A stretch of 64,000 bases of DNA, taken from assembly GCF_021603645.1 (NCBI RefSeq), contig NZ_BQHJ01000016.1:1-64000 (forward strand), in the 5' to 3' direction. Below are positions 33,310 to 41,832 of the stretch, piece by piece. A program made the position numbers and the translations under genes. The stretch comes from Pseudomonas pseudonitroreducens (GTDB taxonomy: Bacteria; Pseudomonadota; Gammaproteobacteria; Pseudomonadales; Pseudomonadaceae). The notes below the pieces were generated by a model that saw nothing but the letters and a program-made list of their open reading frames with translations, made no database searches and had not been told where the DNA came from. Numbering within the stretch: the stretch's first letter is position 1; each line of letters opens with the position of its first letter.

Positions 33310-33396
33310 TCAGCGCTTGCGCCAGCAGGCGAAGAGGTTCCACGCCACCAGGCCGGTGACGAAGGCGGAGCTGCTGTAGAAGAGCATGGCGTCCAC
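33310..33396 (-). CDS. 28-residue membrane microprotein downstream of gbcA
   Basis: A GTG-initiated ORF (VDAMLFYSSSAFVTG, then LVAWNLFACWRKR) with an ideally placed AGGAAG 4 bp upstream. It encodes one hydrophobic segment (about residues 4-22) followed by a basic WRKR tail, the pattern of a single-pass membrane microprotein with a cytoplasmic C terminus. An internal ATG at 33387 is less well spaced. It is too short for most gene finders. It is 57 bp downstream of the gbcA stop, behind a hairpin, and could be co-transcribed. The function is unknown. Confidence 0.6.
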   Translation of the reverse strand: MDAMLFYSSSAFVTGLVAWNLFACWRKR

Positions 33397-33417
33397 GTGG
33401 CTTCCTCGGTAACGACA

Positions 33418-33439
33418 GCGCCCCCGCTAACGGGGGCGC
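33418..33439 (-). terminator. Perfect 9-bp GC hairpin after gbcA
   Basis: GCGCCCCCG (33418-33426), loop CTAA, CGGGGGCGC (33431-33439). There is no U tract on the minus strand, so it may be a partial terminator or a 3'-end stabiliser between gbcA and the microprotein ORF. Confidence 0.55.
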
Positions 33440-33453
33440 CGATGGGGCGGGGC

Positions 33454-34743
33454 CTACTTCTCGGCGACCAGGCGCGCGTGGGCGGATTCCTCGCCCAGGT
33501 TGTTGAGCATCCGCTCGCTGTACCAGTCGAGGAAGTTGATCACGCCGAACTCGTAGGTCTTCGAGTACGGCCCCGGCTGATAGGCGGTGGAGTTGATGCC
33601 ACGCTGGTTCTCTTCGGCCAGGCGGCGGTCCTGATCGTTGGTGGCGTCCCAGACTTCGCGCAGGCGCGCCACGTCGTAGTCGACGCCTTCCACCGCATCC
33701 TTGTGCACCAGCCACTTGGTGGTGACCACGGTTTCCTGCGCGCTGATCGGCCACACGGTGAAGACGATCAGGTGGTCGCCCATGCAGTGGTTCCACGAAT
33801 GCGGCAGGTGCAGGATGCGCATCGAGCCCAGGTCCGGGTTCTGGATGCGGCCCATGAGCTTCTTGCTGCCCTGCTTGCCGTCCATGGTCATGGACACGGT
33901 GCCCTGCAGCAGCGGCATGCGCACGATGCGGTTGCGCAGGCCGAAGCTGGCGTGGGCGTAGGGAATCTTTTCCGCGTCCCAGGCAGTGGTGCATGCCGCG
34001 ACCTGGTCCTTGAACGCCTGGCTGGCGCGCGGGTCGGTAACGTCGTCCCACTCCAGCAGGGTGTTCAGCAGCTCCGGGTGCGAACCGTTGCAGTGGTAGC
34101 ACTCGCGGTTGTTTTCCAGCACCAGCTTCCAGTTGGCCTTTTCCCGCAGCGTGGTCTGCACCGCCACCTTGGTGTTCTCCATGTCGTACGGCTCCATGTA
34201 GTGCTCGAGCGTACGCAGGAAGTCGTCGATGGCCGGCGGGTTCTCCGACAGCGAGATGAAGATGTAGCCGCCGGCGGTCTTCACGTTCACCGGCTTCAGG
34301 CTGTAGTCCTTCATGTCGAAGTCCGCGCCCATCTCGGTGCCGGCGAACAGCAGGCGGCCGTCCAGCTCGTAGGTCCACTGGTGGTAAGGGCAGACCAGCT
34401 TGGCGACCTTGCCCTTGTCGCTGACGCACAGGCGCGAGCCGCGGTGGCGGCAGACGTTGTGGAAGGCGTGGATCTTGCCCTCGGCGCCGCGCAGCACGAT
34501 CACCGGGTTGTCGCCGATCTGCAGGGTGAGGAAGTTGCCCTTGGCGGGAATCTCGCAGGTCATCCCGGCGATCAGCCATTCCTTGTGGAAGATCTCCTGC
34601 ATGTCCAGCTGGAACAGGCGCTCGTCGTTGTAGAAGGGCTGCGGCAGCGAGAAGCTGTGGTCGCGAGTGCGCAGCATCTCGGCGGTGGCCTTGCGGGCCG
34701 GTTCCAGCGGGTCGCCCAGACTCAGGGTGGTGGTGACGTCCAT
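33454..34743 (-). CDS. gbcA: Glycine betaine demethylase, Rieske oxygenase subunit GbcA
   Basis: A 429-residue Rieske non-heme iron oxygenase that removes one methyl of glycine betaine as formaldehyde, giving dimethylglycine. The Rieske 2Fe-2S ligands are C98-x-H100 and C118-x2-H121 (VCRHRG, CPYHQW). The mononuclear iron site lies in NNRECYHCNGSHPE (about 216-229). Length and motifs match P. aeruginosa GbcA. It is divergent from its reductase gbcB across a 426-bp regulatory region. Confidence 0.97.
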   Translation of the reverse strand: MDVTTTLSLGDPLEPARKATAEMLRTRDHSFSLPQPFYNDERLFQLDMQEIFHKEWLIAGMTCEIPAKGNFLTLQIGDNPVIVLRGAEGKIHAFHNVCRHRGSRLCVSDKGKVAKLVCPYHQWTYELDGRLLFAGTEMGADFDMKDYSLKPVNVKTAGGYIFISLSENPPAIDDFLRTLEHYMEPYDMENTKVAVQTTLREKANWKLVLENNRECYHCNGSHPELLNTLLEWDDVTDPRASQAFKDQVAACTTAWDAEKIPYAHASFGLRNRIVRMPLLQGTVSMTMDGKQGSKKLMGRIQNPDLGSMRILHLPHSWNHCMGDHLIVFTVWPISAQETVVTTKWLVHKDAVEGVDYDVARLREVWDATNDQDRRLAEENQRGINSTAYQPGPYSKTYEFGVINFLDWYSERMLNNLGEESAHARLVAEK

Positions 34744-35169
34744 TGCTAGGTCCTCATGCCGCAGCCCGGTCGGGCTGCCGGCGGAAATAAGTGGCTGATA
34801 CGGTTTGCCACGCAGGGCATTTGCGGCAGGTGTCAGGCGCGCCGAGTGCGCCGTTTCCTGCCGTCTCGCTCAACCTGGGGGTTGCTCGGCATGAAGCTGA
34901 GTGTGGGGCCGCGACCCGGGAATACCCTTATCCATGGGCGACACGGCCAGATCATTTCCCGACGCGCAACGGCACGTGCCAGGCGGCAGGTCGCGATAAG
35001 CATGCAAATGTCGCTGGCAGGTAAATGCAGCGGGCATCCTCGTGCACACAATCCGCCCCATCAGGCATGCCGACAGGCGCCGTGCTTTCTATGTCCACGC
35101 GACGCAGACAAGCAGGCCCCGGCGCTGCCCCATCAGGCCCAGCACGGCCCGCGTGCGCGGAGAGACAGC
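34744..35169. promoter_or_regulatory. gbcA/gbcB divergent intergenic region
   Basis: 426 bp without a credible ORF, lower in GC than the flanking genes. It must contain both gbc promoters. Visible items: the motif TGCCGCAAATGC on the minus strand (34817-34828), 74 bp from gbcA; a hairpin GCAGCCCGGTCGGGCTGC at 34759-34776; and a GGAGAGACAGC Shine-Dalgarno for gbcB. Regulation by the AraC-type activator GbdR, whose gene is not in this window, is expected from known biology. Confidence 0.6.
34817..34828 (-). promoter_or_regulatory. TGCCGCAAATGC motif, candidate GbdR half-site
   Basis: This is one of three related 12-mers (TGNCGCAAANGC) upstream of genes of the glycine betaine pathway in this window. 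It lies about 74 bp upstream of the gbcA start. Confidence 0.45.
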
Positions 35170-36273
35170 ATGTCGACGAACACCTTCCTCAACCCGGTCA
35201 ACACCCAGACCTGGGCCAACGGCCGCCACCTGGTGCGCTGCGTGAAAGCCATCCAGGAAACCTGGGATGTGCGCACCTTCTGCTTCATGGCCGACGCGCC
35301 GATCATGTTCTTCTTCAAGCCGGGGCAGTTCGTCACCCTGGAGCTGGAGATCGACGGCCAGCCGATCATGCGTTCCTACACCATCTCCAGCTCGCCCTCG
35401 GTGCCCTACAGCTTCTCCATCACCATCAAGCGCGTACCCGGCGGCAAGGTGTCGAACTGGCTGCACGACAACCTCAAGGAGGGCGACCAGATCCCGGTGC
35501 ACGGGCCAGTGGGCAACTTCAACGCCATCGACTTCCCGGCCGAGAAGGTACTGTTCCTCTCCGGTGGCGTCGGCATCACCCCGGTGATGTCGATGTCGCG
35601 CTGGTTCTTCGACACCAACGCCAACGTCGACATGGTCTTCGTGCACAGCGCGCGCACGCCCAAGGACATCATCTATCACCGCGAGCTGGAGCACATGAAC
35701 TCGCGGATCAACAACTTCAAGCTGTACCTGGTCTGCGAGAAGTACGAGATGGGCGAATCCTGGGCTGGCTACCGGGGCTTCCTGAACAAGGCCATGTTGC
35801 AGCTGATGGCCCCGGACTACCTCGAACGCGAGGTCTTCTGCTGCGGCCCGACGCCCTACATGCACGCGGTCAAGCGCCTGCTCGAAGCCGAGGGCTACGA
35901 CATGTCGCGCTACCACGAGGAAGCCTTCGGCCCGACCCCGCCGGAAGTCCGCGCCGACGTGAAGGAACTGGCCGCCGAGGCCGCCGAAGCGCCGGCCGTG
36001 CCGCTGGCCGAGCAGAACCTCGTGGAGTTCTGCGACACCGGCAAGAGCATCCGCGTGGCGCCGGGCGAGACTGTCCACGCCGCCGCCGCCCAGCTCGGCC
36101 TGCACATTCCCAAGGCCTGCGGCATGGGCATCTGCGGCACCTGCAAGGTGATGAAGCGTTCCGGCGAGGTGGAGATGGAGCACAACGGCGGGATCACCGA
36201 CGAAGACGTCGCCGAAGGCTACATCCTGTCCTGCTGCAGCGTGCCCAAGGGCGACGTGGTGATCGAGTACTGA
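35170..36273 (+). CDS. gbcB: Glycine betaine demethylase, reductase subunit GbcB
   Basis: A 367-residue ferredoxin reductase that supplies electrons from NAD(P)H to GbcA. An FAD-binding barrel (RSYTISSSPS, about 61-70) is followed by the NAD domain (LFLSGGVGITPVMSM, about 133-147; CCGPTPYMHAV) and a C-terminal plant-type 2Fe-2S ferredoxin domain with cysteines at about 317, 322, 325 and 355 (CGMGICGTCK ... LSCC). The ATG at 35170 follows GGAGAG; an extension to 34756 runs through promoter DNA and is not coding. Confidence 0.96.
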   Translation: MSTNTFLNPVNTQTWANGRHLVRCVKAIQETWDVRTFCFMADAPIMFFFKPGQFVTLELEIDGQPIMRSYTISSSPSVPYSFSITIKRVPGGKVSNWLHDNLKEGDQIPVHGPVGNFNAIDFPAEKVLFLSGGVGITPVMSMSRWFFDTNANVDMVFVHSARTPKDIIYHRELEHMNSRINNFKLYLVCEKYEMGESWAGYRGFLNKAMLQLMAPDYLEREVFCCGPTPYMHAVKRLLEAEGYDMSRYHEEAFGPTPPEVRADVKELAAEAAEAPAVPLAEQNLVEFCDTGKSIRVAPGETVHAAAAQLGLHIPKACGMGICGTCKVMKRSGEVEMEHNGGITDEDVAEGYILSCCSVPKGDVVIEY

Positions 36274-36314
36274 TCACAGGCTGCCCCCATCCGTCCCACA
36301 CGTTACCCACTGAG

Positions 36315-36323
36315 TTATCCACA
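36315..36323 (+). promoter_or_regulatory. Perfect DnaA box TTATCCACA
   Basis: TTATCCACA lies in the 235-bp gap (36274-36508) after gbcB. The same gap also holds CTATCCACA at 36495-36503 and TGTGGAG at 36438-36444. No gene or terminator was recognised in this gap. Confidence 0.55.
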
Positions 36324-36508
36324 GGCCGGAGGTATCCCGACACCAGGTCGGAGACACCTCCGGCCGAACCGCCTGGCCGCCTCGATCCCGCCTGCAACCC
36401 GCATGCCACGTGGCTTTCAGCAGACATGCAGGACTGCTGTGGAGACGCGTGAAAGCGCACAGGCATGGGCCTTTGCGACACCTGCCTGCGACAACTATCC
36501 ACATTCGC

Positions 36509-38557
36509 TCAGTCTTCTTCCGGGGTTGCCTTGTAGCCACTGGACAGGCGCTGCTGCACGTCCTGTGGGACGGCGCTGTAATGGCTGGAGGAAAGGTTGT
36601 AGAGCCCCTGGCCGGCGGTGATGGACTTGAGCCGGTTGGCATAGCCGTCCAGCTCCGCCAGCGGAACCTGCCCGCGCACCAACGCCACGCTGGTGGATAA
36701 CGACTCGGTACCCAGCACCTGGCCCCGGCGGCCAGTGAGATCGGCGGTGATGTCGCCCAGATGCGCCTCGGGCGTCGTCACATCGATCTGCATCACCGGC
36801 TCCAGCACGACGCCACCGGCGTTGCGCAGGGCATCGAGCATGGCCTTGCGCCCGGCGGCCTGGAAGGCGATGTCCTTGGAATCCACCGAGTGGCTCTTGC
36901 CGTCGAACACCGTGACCTTGACGTCTTCCACCGGGAAGCCGGCCAGCGGCCCGGCCGTCAGCGCCGAGCGCACCCCCTTTTCCACCGAGGGGATGAAGTT
37001 GCCGGGAATCACCCCGCCCTTGATCGCATCGACGAAAGCGAAACCCTCACCACGCGGCAGCGGCTCGACGCGCAGGTACACCTCGCCGAACTGCCCCGCT
37101 CCGCCCGTCTGCTTCTTGTGCCGGCTGTGGCCCTCCGCCACGCGGCTGGCGGTCTCGCGGTAGGGCACGGCGGGCGCGCGGGTGTGCACCTCCAGCTTGT
37201 ATTGTCCGGCCATGCGTTCCAGCAGGTAGCGCAGGTGCATCTCGCCCATACCGCGCAGTACGGTCTGCTGGGTCGAGGCGTTGTAGTCCAGGCGCACGCA
37301 CGGGTCCTCGGCCTGCAGGCGCTGGAGGATTTCCGCCAGGCGCTGCTCGTCGCCGCGGCGGCTCGCCTCGATGGCCAGGCCCTGCATCGGCTCGGGGAAT
37401 TCCAGCGGCTTCAGATGGATATGGTCCTCATCGTGGGAGTCGTGCAGCACCACCCCGTACTCCAGTTCGTCGACCTTGGTCAGCGCGCCGAAGTCTCCGG
37501 GGATCAGCCACGGCGCCTCCTCATGCTTCTTTCCCTGCAGGCGCAACAGGTGGCCGACCTTGAACGGCTTGCGTCCGTCGCCGGCGAACAGCTGCATTTC
37601 CCGGCGGATCGTGCCCTGGTGCACGCGGAACACGGCCAGGCGGCCGACAAAGGGGTCGATCACCACCTTGAACACGTGGGCCAGCACATGGGCCTTGGGG
37701 TCCGGCTGACAGGTCACCGGGTGTTCCCTGCCCTTGTCGTCGGTGCGCAGGAACAGCGGCGGATTGCCCTCGCAGGGATTGGGCGCGAGGCGCGCAAGAA
37801 TATCGGCCAGCTCGGGTACACCGTCACCGCTGCGTGCGGAAACGAAGCACAGGGGAATCAGGTGCCCTTCGCGCAGCGCGCGCTCGAAGGGTTCGTGCAG
37901 CGCCTCGGGCGCCACCTCGCCTTCCTCCAGATAATGCGCCATCAGCGCCTCATCCACTTCAACCACCTGGTCCACCAGCGCCTGGTGCGCCTCGGCCACG
38001 GAGGAGAAGTCAGCCTCGCCGTCGGGATTGAAGAAGCAATCCACCACCCGTGCACCGCCCCCGGCGGGCAGATTGAGCGGCAGTACTTCCTTGCCGAACG
38101 ACTCGCGCAAACCCGCCAACAGGGCCGGCAGGTCAACGCGTTCAGCATCGATCTTGTTCACCACCAGCATCCGGCACAGGCCGCGTTCGCCGGCCCAGTC
38201 CATCATCCGCCGCGTGGACAGCTCAATGCCGTTCTGCGCGTTCACCACCACCAGCGCGGTTTCCACCGCGGCCAGCGCCGGCAACGCGTGGCCGATGAAG
38301 TCGGGATAACCGGGAGTGTCGACCAGGCGGATGTGCGCGCCCGCGTGCTCGAAGTGCGCCAGTGCGGCGGCCAGGGAGTGGTGGTATTCGCGCTCCATGG
38401 GGTCGGAGTCGCAGAGGGTGTCGCCGCGCTCCAGCGAGCCCATGCTGGGGATTGCTCCGGCGTGCTGCAGCAGCGCCTCGGCAAGCAGGGTCTTGCCGCT
38501 GTCACCATGACCGACCAGGGCCACGGTGCGGATCTGTTCCACCGAGTAACTGGACAT
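36509..38557 (-). CDS. Elongation factor G-like GTPase (FusA paralogue)
   Basis: A 682-residue translational GTPase with all EF-G domains. The P-loop GHGDSGKT (residues 16-23) replaces the canonical GHVDAGKT/GHIDAGKT of EF-G; switch II DTPGYPDF and NKID are intact. C-terminal EF-G domains IV-V include KKQTGGAGQFGEVYLRVEP and EPVMQIDVTTPEAHLGDI. This is the EF-G-like group (similar to FusA2-type proteins) whose ribosomal role is unsettled. The start at 38557 has GGGAGATTCAGC; the longer frame is spurious. It is flanked on both sides by DnaA-box-like sequences. Confidence 0.88.
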   Translation of the reverse strand: MSSYSVEQIRTVALVGHGDSGKTLLAEALLQHAGAIPSMGSLERGDTLCDSDPMEREYHHSLAAALAHFEHAGAHIRLVDTPGYPDFIGHALPALAAVETALVVVNAQNGIELSTRRMMDWAGERGLCRMLVVNKIDAERVDLPALLAGLRESFGKEVLPLNLPAGGGARVVDCFFNPDGEADFSSVAEAHQALVDQVVEVDEALMAHYLEEGEVAPEALHEPFERALREGHLIPLCFVSARSGDGVPELADILARLAPNPCEGNPPLFLRTDDKGREHPVTCQPDPKAHVLAHVFKVVIDPFVGRLAVFRVHQGTIRREMQLFAGDGRKPFKVGHLLRLQGKKHEEAPWLIPGDFGALTKVDELEYGVVLHDSHDEDHIHLKPLEFPEPMQGLAIEASRRGDEQRLAEILQRLQAEDPCVRLDYNASTQQTVLRGMGEMHLRYLLERMAGQYKLEVHTRAPAVPYRETASRVAEGHSRHKKQTGGAGQFGEVYLRVEPLPRGEGFAFVDAIKGGVIPGNFIPSVEKGVRSALTAGPLAGFPVEDVKVTVFDGKSHSVDSKDIAFQAAGRKAMLDALRNAGGVVLEPVMQIDVTTPEAHLGDITADLTGRRGQVLGTESLSTSVALVRGQVPLAELDGYANRLKSITAGQGLYNLSSSHYSAVPQDVQQRLSSGYKATPEED

Positions 38558-39483
38558 GCTGAATCTCCCGCCCCCAGGGTTTCTGCCCGGCGTGGGTAAA
38601 TTATAGGCAGCCTCCCCTCGCGGCCCTGGACAAATATTGATCAACCTCACGGGAGCCAGAGGGAGCGGGGCTCGCAGCAATCCATCCACAACCCGCCCAC
38701 AAGTTCCTGGCAGAACGCTGCACAGCCGATGTGGAAAACTCGTCGGGAAATCCGCTGCAAGCCAGTAACGACGCCACTCTCACCATTTGATCAAAAAGCG
38801 TACTGAGACAAGAACAGCGCGCCGTGCGCGGCCTCCAGCGATCTGGGTACAGCTTGTCCACAGCTTCCTCGAGATTCGCCCCACAGCCATTGTGGAAAGT
38901 TTTACGCTGGCCCCGCCATTGGGGAAAAGTCGCTGTGGATCAGCTGCTTGCGCCTCTCGCTGGTCATATCTTGAGCAAGGCCGTGAAACCCACGGCAGGC
39001 GTGGCACGGACGATGTTTTCCACAGGAGGCGCACAAGTGGGTCAACACAAACCGGGGATAGCGGAGGAAAGATCGTGCACAGACCCTTTGCCAAAATCGA
39101 TACACAGGCTCCCAAGTGATTGAAAAGAAGGGTTTGATCAGAAAACAGCCAGATCCAGGCAAGCCAGGCGCCATCAGCTGCGCAGGCTCCTCCCAACAGG
39201 TTTTCCACAGGTTGGGCAAGTGTGCCTCCACAGCAGCTGTGGAGATCTCCTCGACATTCAGTATTCCGCCTGAAAGCCCCGTATGGCGGGCACTTGGTAA
39301 AGATCCGCAGAGATTTTTCCGCCTTCACGAAAGTGCCATGGGAGCGTCATTTTCCACCAGGTTGTCCACAGCTTTATCACAAGCTTTCCCCGGTACCTTC
39401 GGCAAACGCTGAAACACAGCCGTCGCGGCCTTCCGTGGGGTGCGGGGCTATGCTGGATTTCCCCCAGCAGAGGAGCCAGTCCC
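38558..39483. other. Non-coding region with a cluster of DnaA-box-like sites
   Basis: 926 bp with no credible ORF and lower GC than its neighbours. Three 9-mers fit TTWTNCACA exactly: 38730-38738 (minus), 39016-39024 and 39201-39209 (all TTTTCCACA). One-mismatch relatives: TTGTCCACA at 38854 and 39362, CTTTCCACA at 38891 (minus), TTTTCCACC at 39350, and TGATCCACA near 38934 (minus). A perfect palindrome CTCCACAGC-A-GCTGTGGAG lies at 39226-39244. The promoters of the EF-G-like gene and ybjQ must also be here. A DnaA-titration or other multi-site protein-binding locus is the most economical reading. Confidence 0.5.
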
Positions 39484-39801
39484 ATGATCCTGACCACCAC
39501 ACCCACCATCGAGGGCAAGACCATCCAGGAATACCGCGGCATCGTGGTCGGCGAGGCGATCCTCGGCGCCAACGTGTTCCGCGACCTGTTCGCCGGCCTG
39601 CGCGACATCATCGGTGGCCGCTCCGGAGCGTACGAGAAGGAGTTGGGGCGGGCGCGCGAGATCGCCTTCGAGGAGTTGCAGGAGCGCGCGCAGGAGCTGG
39701 GCGCCAACGCCGTGGTCGGCATCGACCTGGATTACGAGGTGGTGGGCCAGAACGGCAGCATGCTGATGGTCAGCGTGAGCGGGACGGCGGTGAAGATATA
39801 G
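39484..39801 (+). CDS. YbjQ/UPF0145-family protein
   Basis: A 105-residue member of the YbjQ heavy-metal-binding-like family. It starts [31 protein letters not shown] and has the conserved [29 protein letters not shown]. Members form ring-like pentamers; function is unknown. A GAGG Shine-Dalgarno precedes the ATG. The upstream DNA is the DnaA-box-like region; a short repeat follows the stop. Confidence 0.88.
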   Translation: MILTTTPTIEGKTIQEYRGIVVGEAILGANVFRDLFAGLRDIIGGRSGAYEKELGRAREIAFEELQERAQELGANAVVGIDLDYEVVGQNGSMLMVSVSGTAVKI

Positions 39802-39837
39802 AAACCCTGCTTGTTCTCCGGGAGGCCCGAGCCATTG

Positions 39838-39870
39838 CCTCCCCTAGCCCTCTCCCTCAGGGAGAGGGGG
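39838..39870. repeat. CCCTCTCCC/GGGAGAGGGG palindrome
   Basis: TAGCCCTCTCCCTCAGGGAG then AGGGGG, 37 bp downstream of ybjQ. It may also act as a weak transcript end. Confidence 0.75.
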
Positions 39871-39935
39871 CAATCCGTGCCGGCTGAGACCACCGCCTCA
39901 TCCTGTGCCAATCGCTGTGGGGAGTAAGACCCCTT

Positions 39936-40024
39936 GTAGGAGCGAGCTTGCTCGCGAACATCCGTAGCCTCGCTTCACCCTGTGAAATCAGGCGGAAGAG
40001 GTTCGCGAGCAAGCTCGCTCCTAC
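39936..40024. repeat. REP-like inverted pair, GTAGGAGCGAGC family
   Basis: GTAGGAGCGAGCTTGCTCGC on the left and the inverted GCGAGCAAGCTCGCTCCTAC on the right. With the preceding palindrome it accounts for most of the 361-bp ybjQ-ltaE gap; the remainder (40025-40162) shows only a CATCCACAGG element. Confidence 0.9.
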
Positions 40025-40162
40025 CATAAGGCGTGCGTCGCTCAAATATTGACCTGACCTGTGCAAGCCACGCCACCCGTGGCCTGCAATCATTCATCCA
40101 CAGGTTGGCGACAGGTTGCCCGTGCAACCGTCCCCAGCGCCTGGGGACAACTCAGGCGCGTT

Positions 40163-41209
40163 TCAGCCGGCCGCCATGACCTTGCGAATGTCGGCAGCCA
40201 GTTCCTCGACCCGCTCGATCTCGGTATCCCACGAGCACATGAAGCGCGCGCCGCCGGCGCCGATGAAGGTGTAGAAGCGCCAGCCGAGCTGGCGCAAGGC
40301 TTCCAGCGCGGGTTCGGACATCTGCAGGAACACGCCGTTGGCTTCCACCGGGAACATCAGTTGCACCCCCGGCACATCGGCGACACGCTCGGCGAGCAGT
40401 TGTGCACAGCGGTTGGCATGGCTGGCGTAGTGCATCCAGGCATCGTCCTGCAGCACACCGACCCAGGGCGCGGCGAGGAAGCGCATCTTCGAGGCCAGTT
40501 GGCCAGCCTGCTTGCAGCGGTAGTCGAAGCCTTCGGCCAGCTCGCGGTTGAAGAACAGGATGGCCTCGCCCACTGCCATGCCGTTCTTGGTACCGCCGAA
40601 GCACAGCACCTCGACGCCGGCCTTCCAGGTCAGCTCGGCCGGCGTCGCGCCGAGGAAGGCGCAGGCGTTGGAGAAGCGCGCGCCGTCCATGTGCAGGTGC
40701 AGGCCCAGTTCGCGACAGGTGGCGCTGAGCGCCTGCAGCTCGTCCGGGCGGTAGACGGTGCCGACCTCGGTGGCCTGGGTGATGGTGACCACGCGCGGCT
40801 TGGGATAGTGGATGTCCTGGCGCTTCAGGGCGATCTCGCGGATCGCTTCCGGGGTCAGCTTGCCCTGGGCGTCTGTGCGCGCCAGCAGTAGCTTGGAGCC
40901 GTTGGAGAAGAACTCCGGCGCGCCGCACTCGTCGGTCTCGACGTGGGCGGTCTCGGCGCAGATCACGCTGTGGTAGCTCTGGCACAGCGCCGCCAGGGCC
41001 AGGGAGTTGGCGGCGGTGCCGTTGAAGGCGAAAAACACTTCGCAGTCGGTCTCGAACAGCTCGCGGAAGTAGTCGGAGGCACGGGCGGTCCACTGGTCGT
41101 CGCCATAGGCGCGTTCGTGGCCACGGTTGGCCTCGGCCATGGCTGCCCAGGCTTCGGGGCAGATGCCGGAATAGTTGTCGCTGGCGAACTGTTGGGTGTT
41201 GTCGGTCAT
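40163..41209 (-). CDS. ltaE: Low-specificity L-threonine aldolase
   Basis: A 348-residue PLP enzyme of the aromatic amino acid beta-eliminating lyase/threonine aldolase family. The N terminus SDNYSGICPEAWAAM, the PLP aspartate region LHLHMDGARFSNACAFLG (about 170-187) and the PLP lysine in CFGGTKNGMAVGEA (about 207) match LtaE. It cleaves L-threonine and allo-threonine to glycine and acetaldehyde. In this glycine-rich gene neighbourhood it links threonine or serine with glycine made from betaine. It is a single gene on the minus strand. Confidence 0.93.
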   Translation of the reverse strand: MTDNTQQFASDNYSGICPEAWAAMAEANRGHERAYGDDQWTARASDYFRELFETDCEVFFAFNGTAANSLALAALCQSYHSVICAETAHVETDECGAPEFFSNGSKLLLARTDAQGKLTPEAIREIALKRQDIHYPKPRVVTITQATEVGTVYRPDELQALSATCRELGLHLHMDGARFSNACAFLGATPAELTWKAGVEVLCFGGTKNGMAVGEAILFFNRELAEGFDYRCKQAGQLASKMRFLAAPWVGVLQDDAWMHYASHANRCAQLLAERVADVPGVQLMFPVEANGVFLQMSEPALEALRQLGWRFYTFIGAGGARFMCSWDTEIERVEELAADIRKVMAAG

Positions 41210-41286
41210 GGGGCTGCCTCGGCACTGCGCATAAAGTCAGTCAGCAGCGTAGCGAAAACCCCGTCCCTCGTGCAGCCCGCCAAGGC

Positions 41287-41715
41287 CTACCGGCGTTGCT
41301 GCAGGTAAGCCGAGACGAACTGAGCGGGGTCCTGCGCCGTCGAGAGTGCCTGGTCGTAGCAGACCCGGCGCCCAACGCGCTCACCGGGGAGCATGACTTC
41401 GCCGCAGTCGCCGCGCAGCACCAGGGCAATCGGCTCCTCGCGCTGGGAATGCAGCTTGAACAGCGACTCGTCTAGCAGGCTCAGCCCATCCATCCGCTGA
41501 ATGCGCATGTTCCAGGCGTGATCGACCCCGCCGACGCGCAGCAGATACATGTTGGCCCGGCGCGGCCCGATCTGCTCGAGCCAGACCTTGACCCCATCGG
41601 TACCGCTGTAAGCCTTGATTTCGTGGACCGGCTGCGCAGGCATCTGCACCGCGTGCGCGGAGAGCGACAGCAGTGCCGCCAGGAATAGCGGCAGGCCTCG
41701 TGCTTTGAAATTCAT
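41287..41715 (-). CDS. Exported hypothetical protein, 142 residues
   Basis: A signal peptide is evident (residues 1-22, LPLFLAALLSLSAHA). The mature part is about 120 residues with two cysteines (LRGDCGEV and RRVCYDQ), suggesting a disulfide in the periplasm. No domain was recognised. It is followed on the same strand by nothing for 77 bp, then ltaE. It is the last of three consecutive exported proteins between glyA and ltaE. GGAGGACC stands upstream of the ATG. Confidence 0.65.
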   Translation of the reverse strand: MNFKARGLPLFLAALLSLSAHAVQMPAQPVHEIKAYSGTDGVKVWLEQIGPRRANMYLLRVGGVDHAWNMRIQRMDGLSLLDESLFKLHSQREEPIALVLRGDCGEVMLPGERVGRRVCYDQALSTAQDPAQFVSAYLQQRR

Positions 41716-41832
41716 GGTCCTCCACCTCTTCCTGACGTTGGGTGATAAGCAACGCCGGAGATTTTCCTCAGATATAGGAGAGGTGGAGGATCAGAACTTT
41801 GGACGCCTAAATGTCAGATATCTCTCTATCTG

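Noticed and set aside
38780-39328. 182-codon ORF in the DnaA-box-like region
   Set aside because: No Shine-Dalgarno and no recognisable domain; the translation is made of the repeated CCACAGG-type sequences. Other frames in the same region are equally open.
38558-39483. A chromosomal origin of replication (oriC)
   Set aside because: No dnaA, dnaN, rpmH or gidA genes nearby and no clear A/T-rich unwinding element with 13-mers. The site cluster fits a titration-type locus better than an origin.
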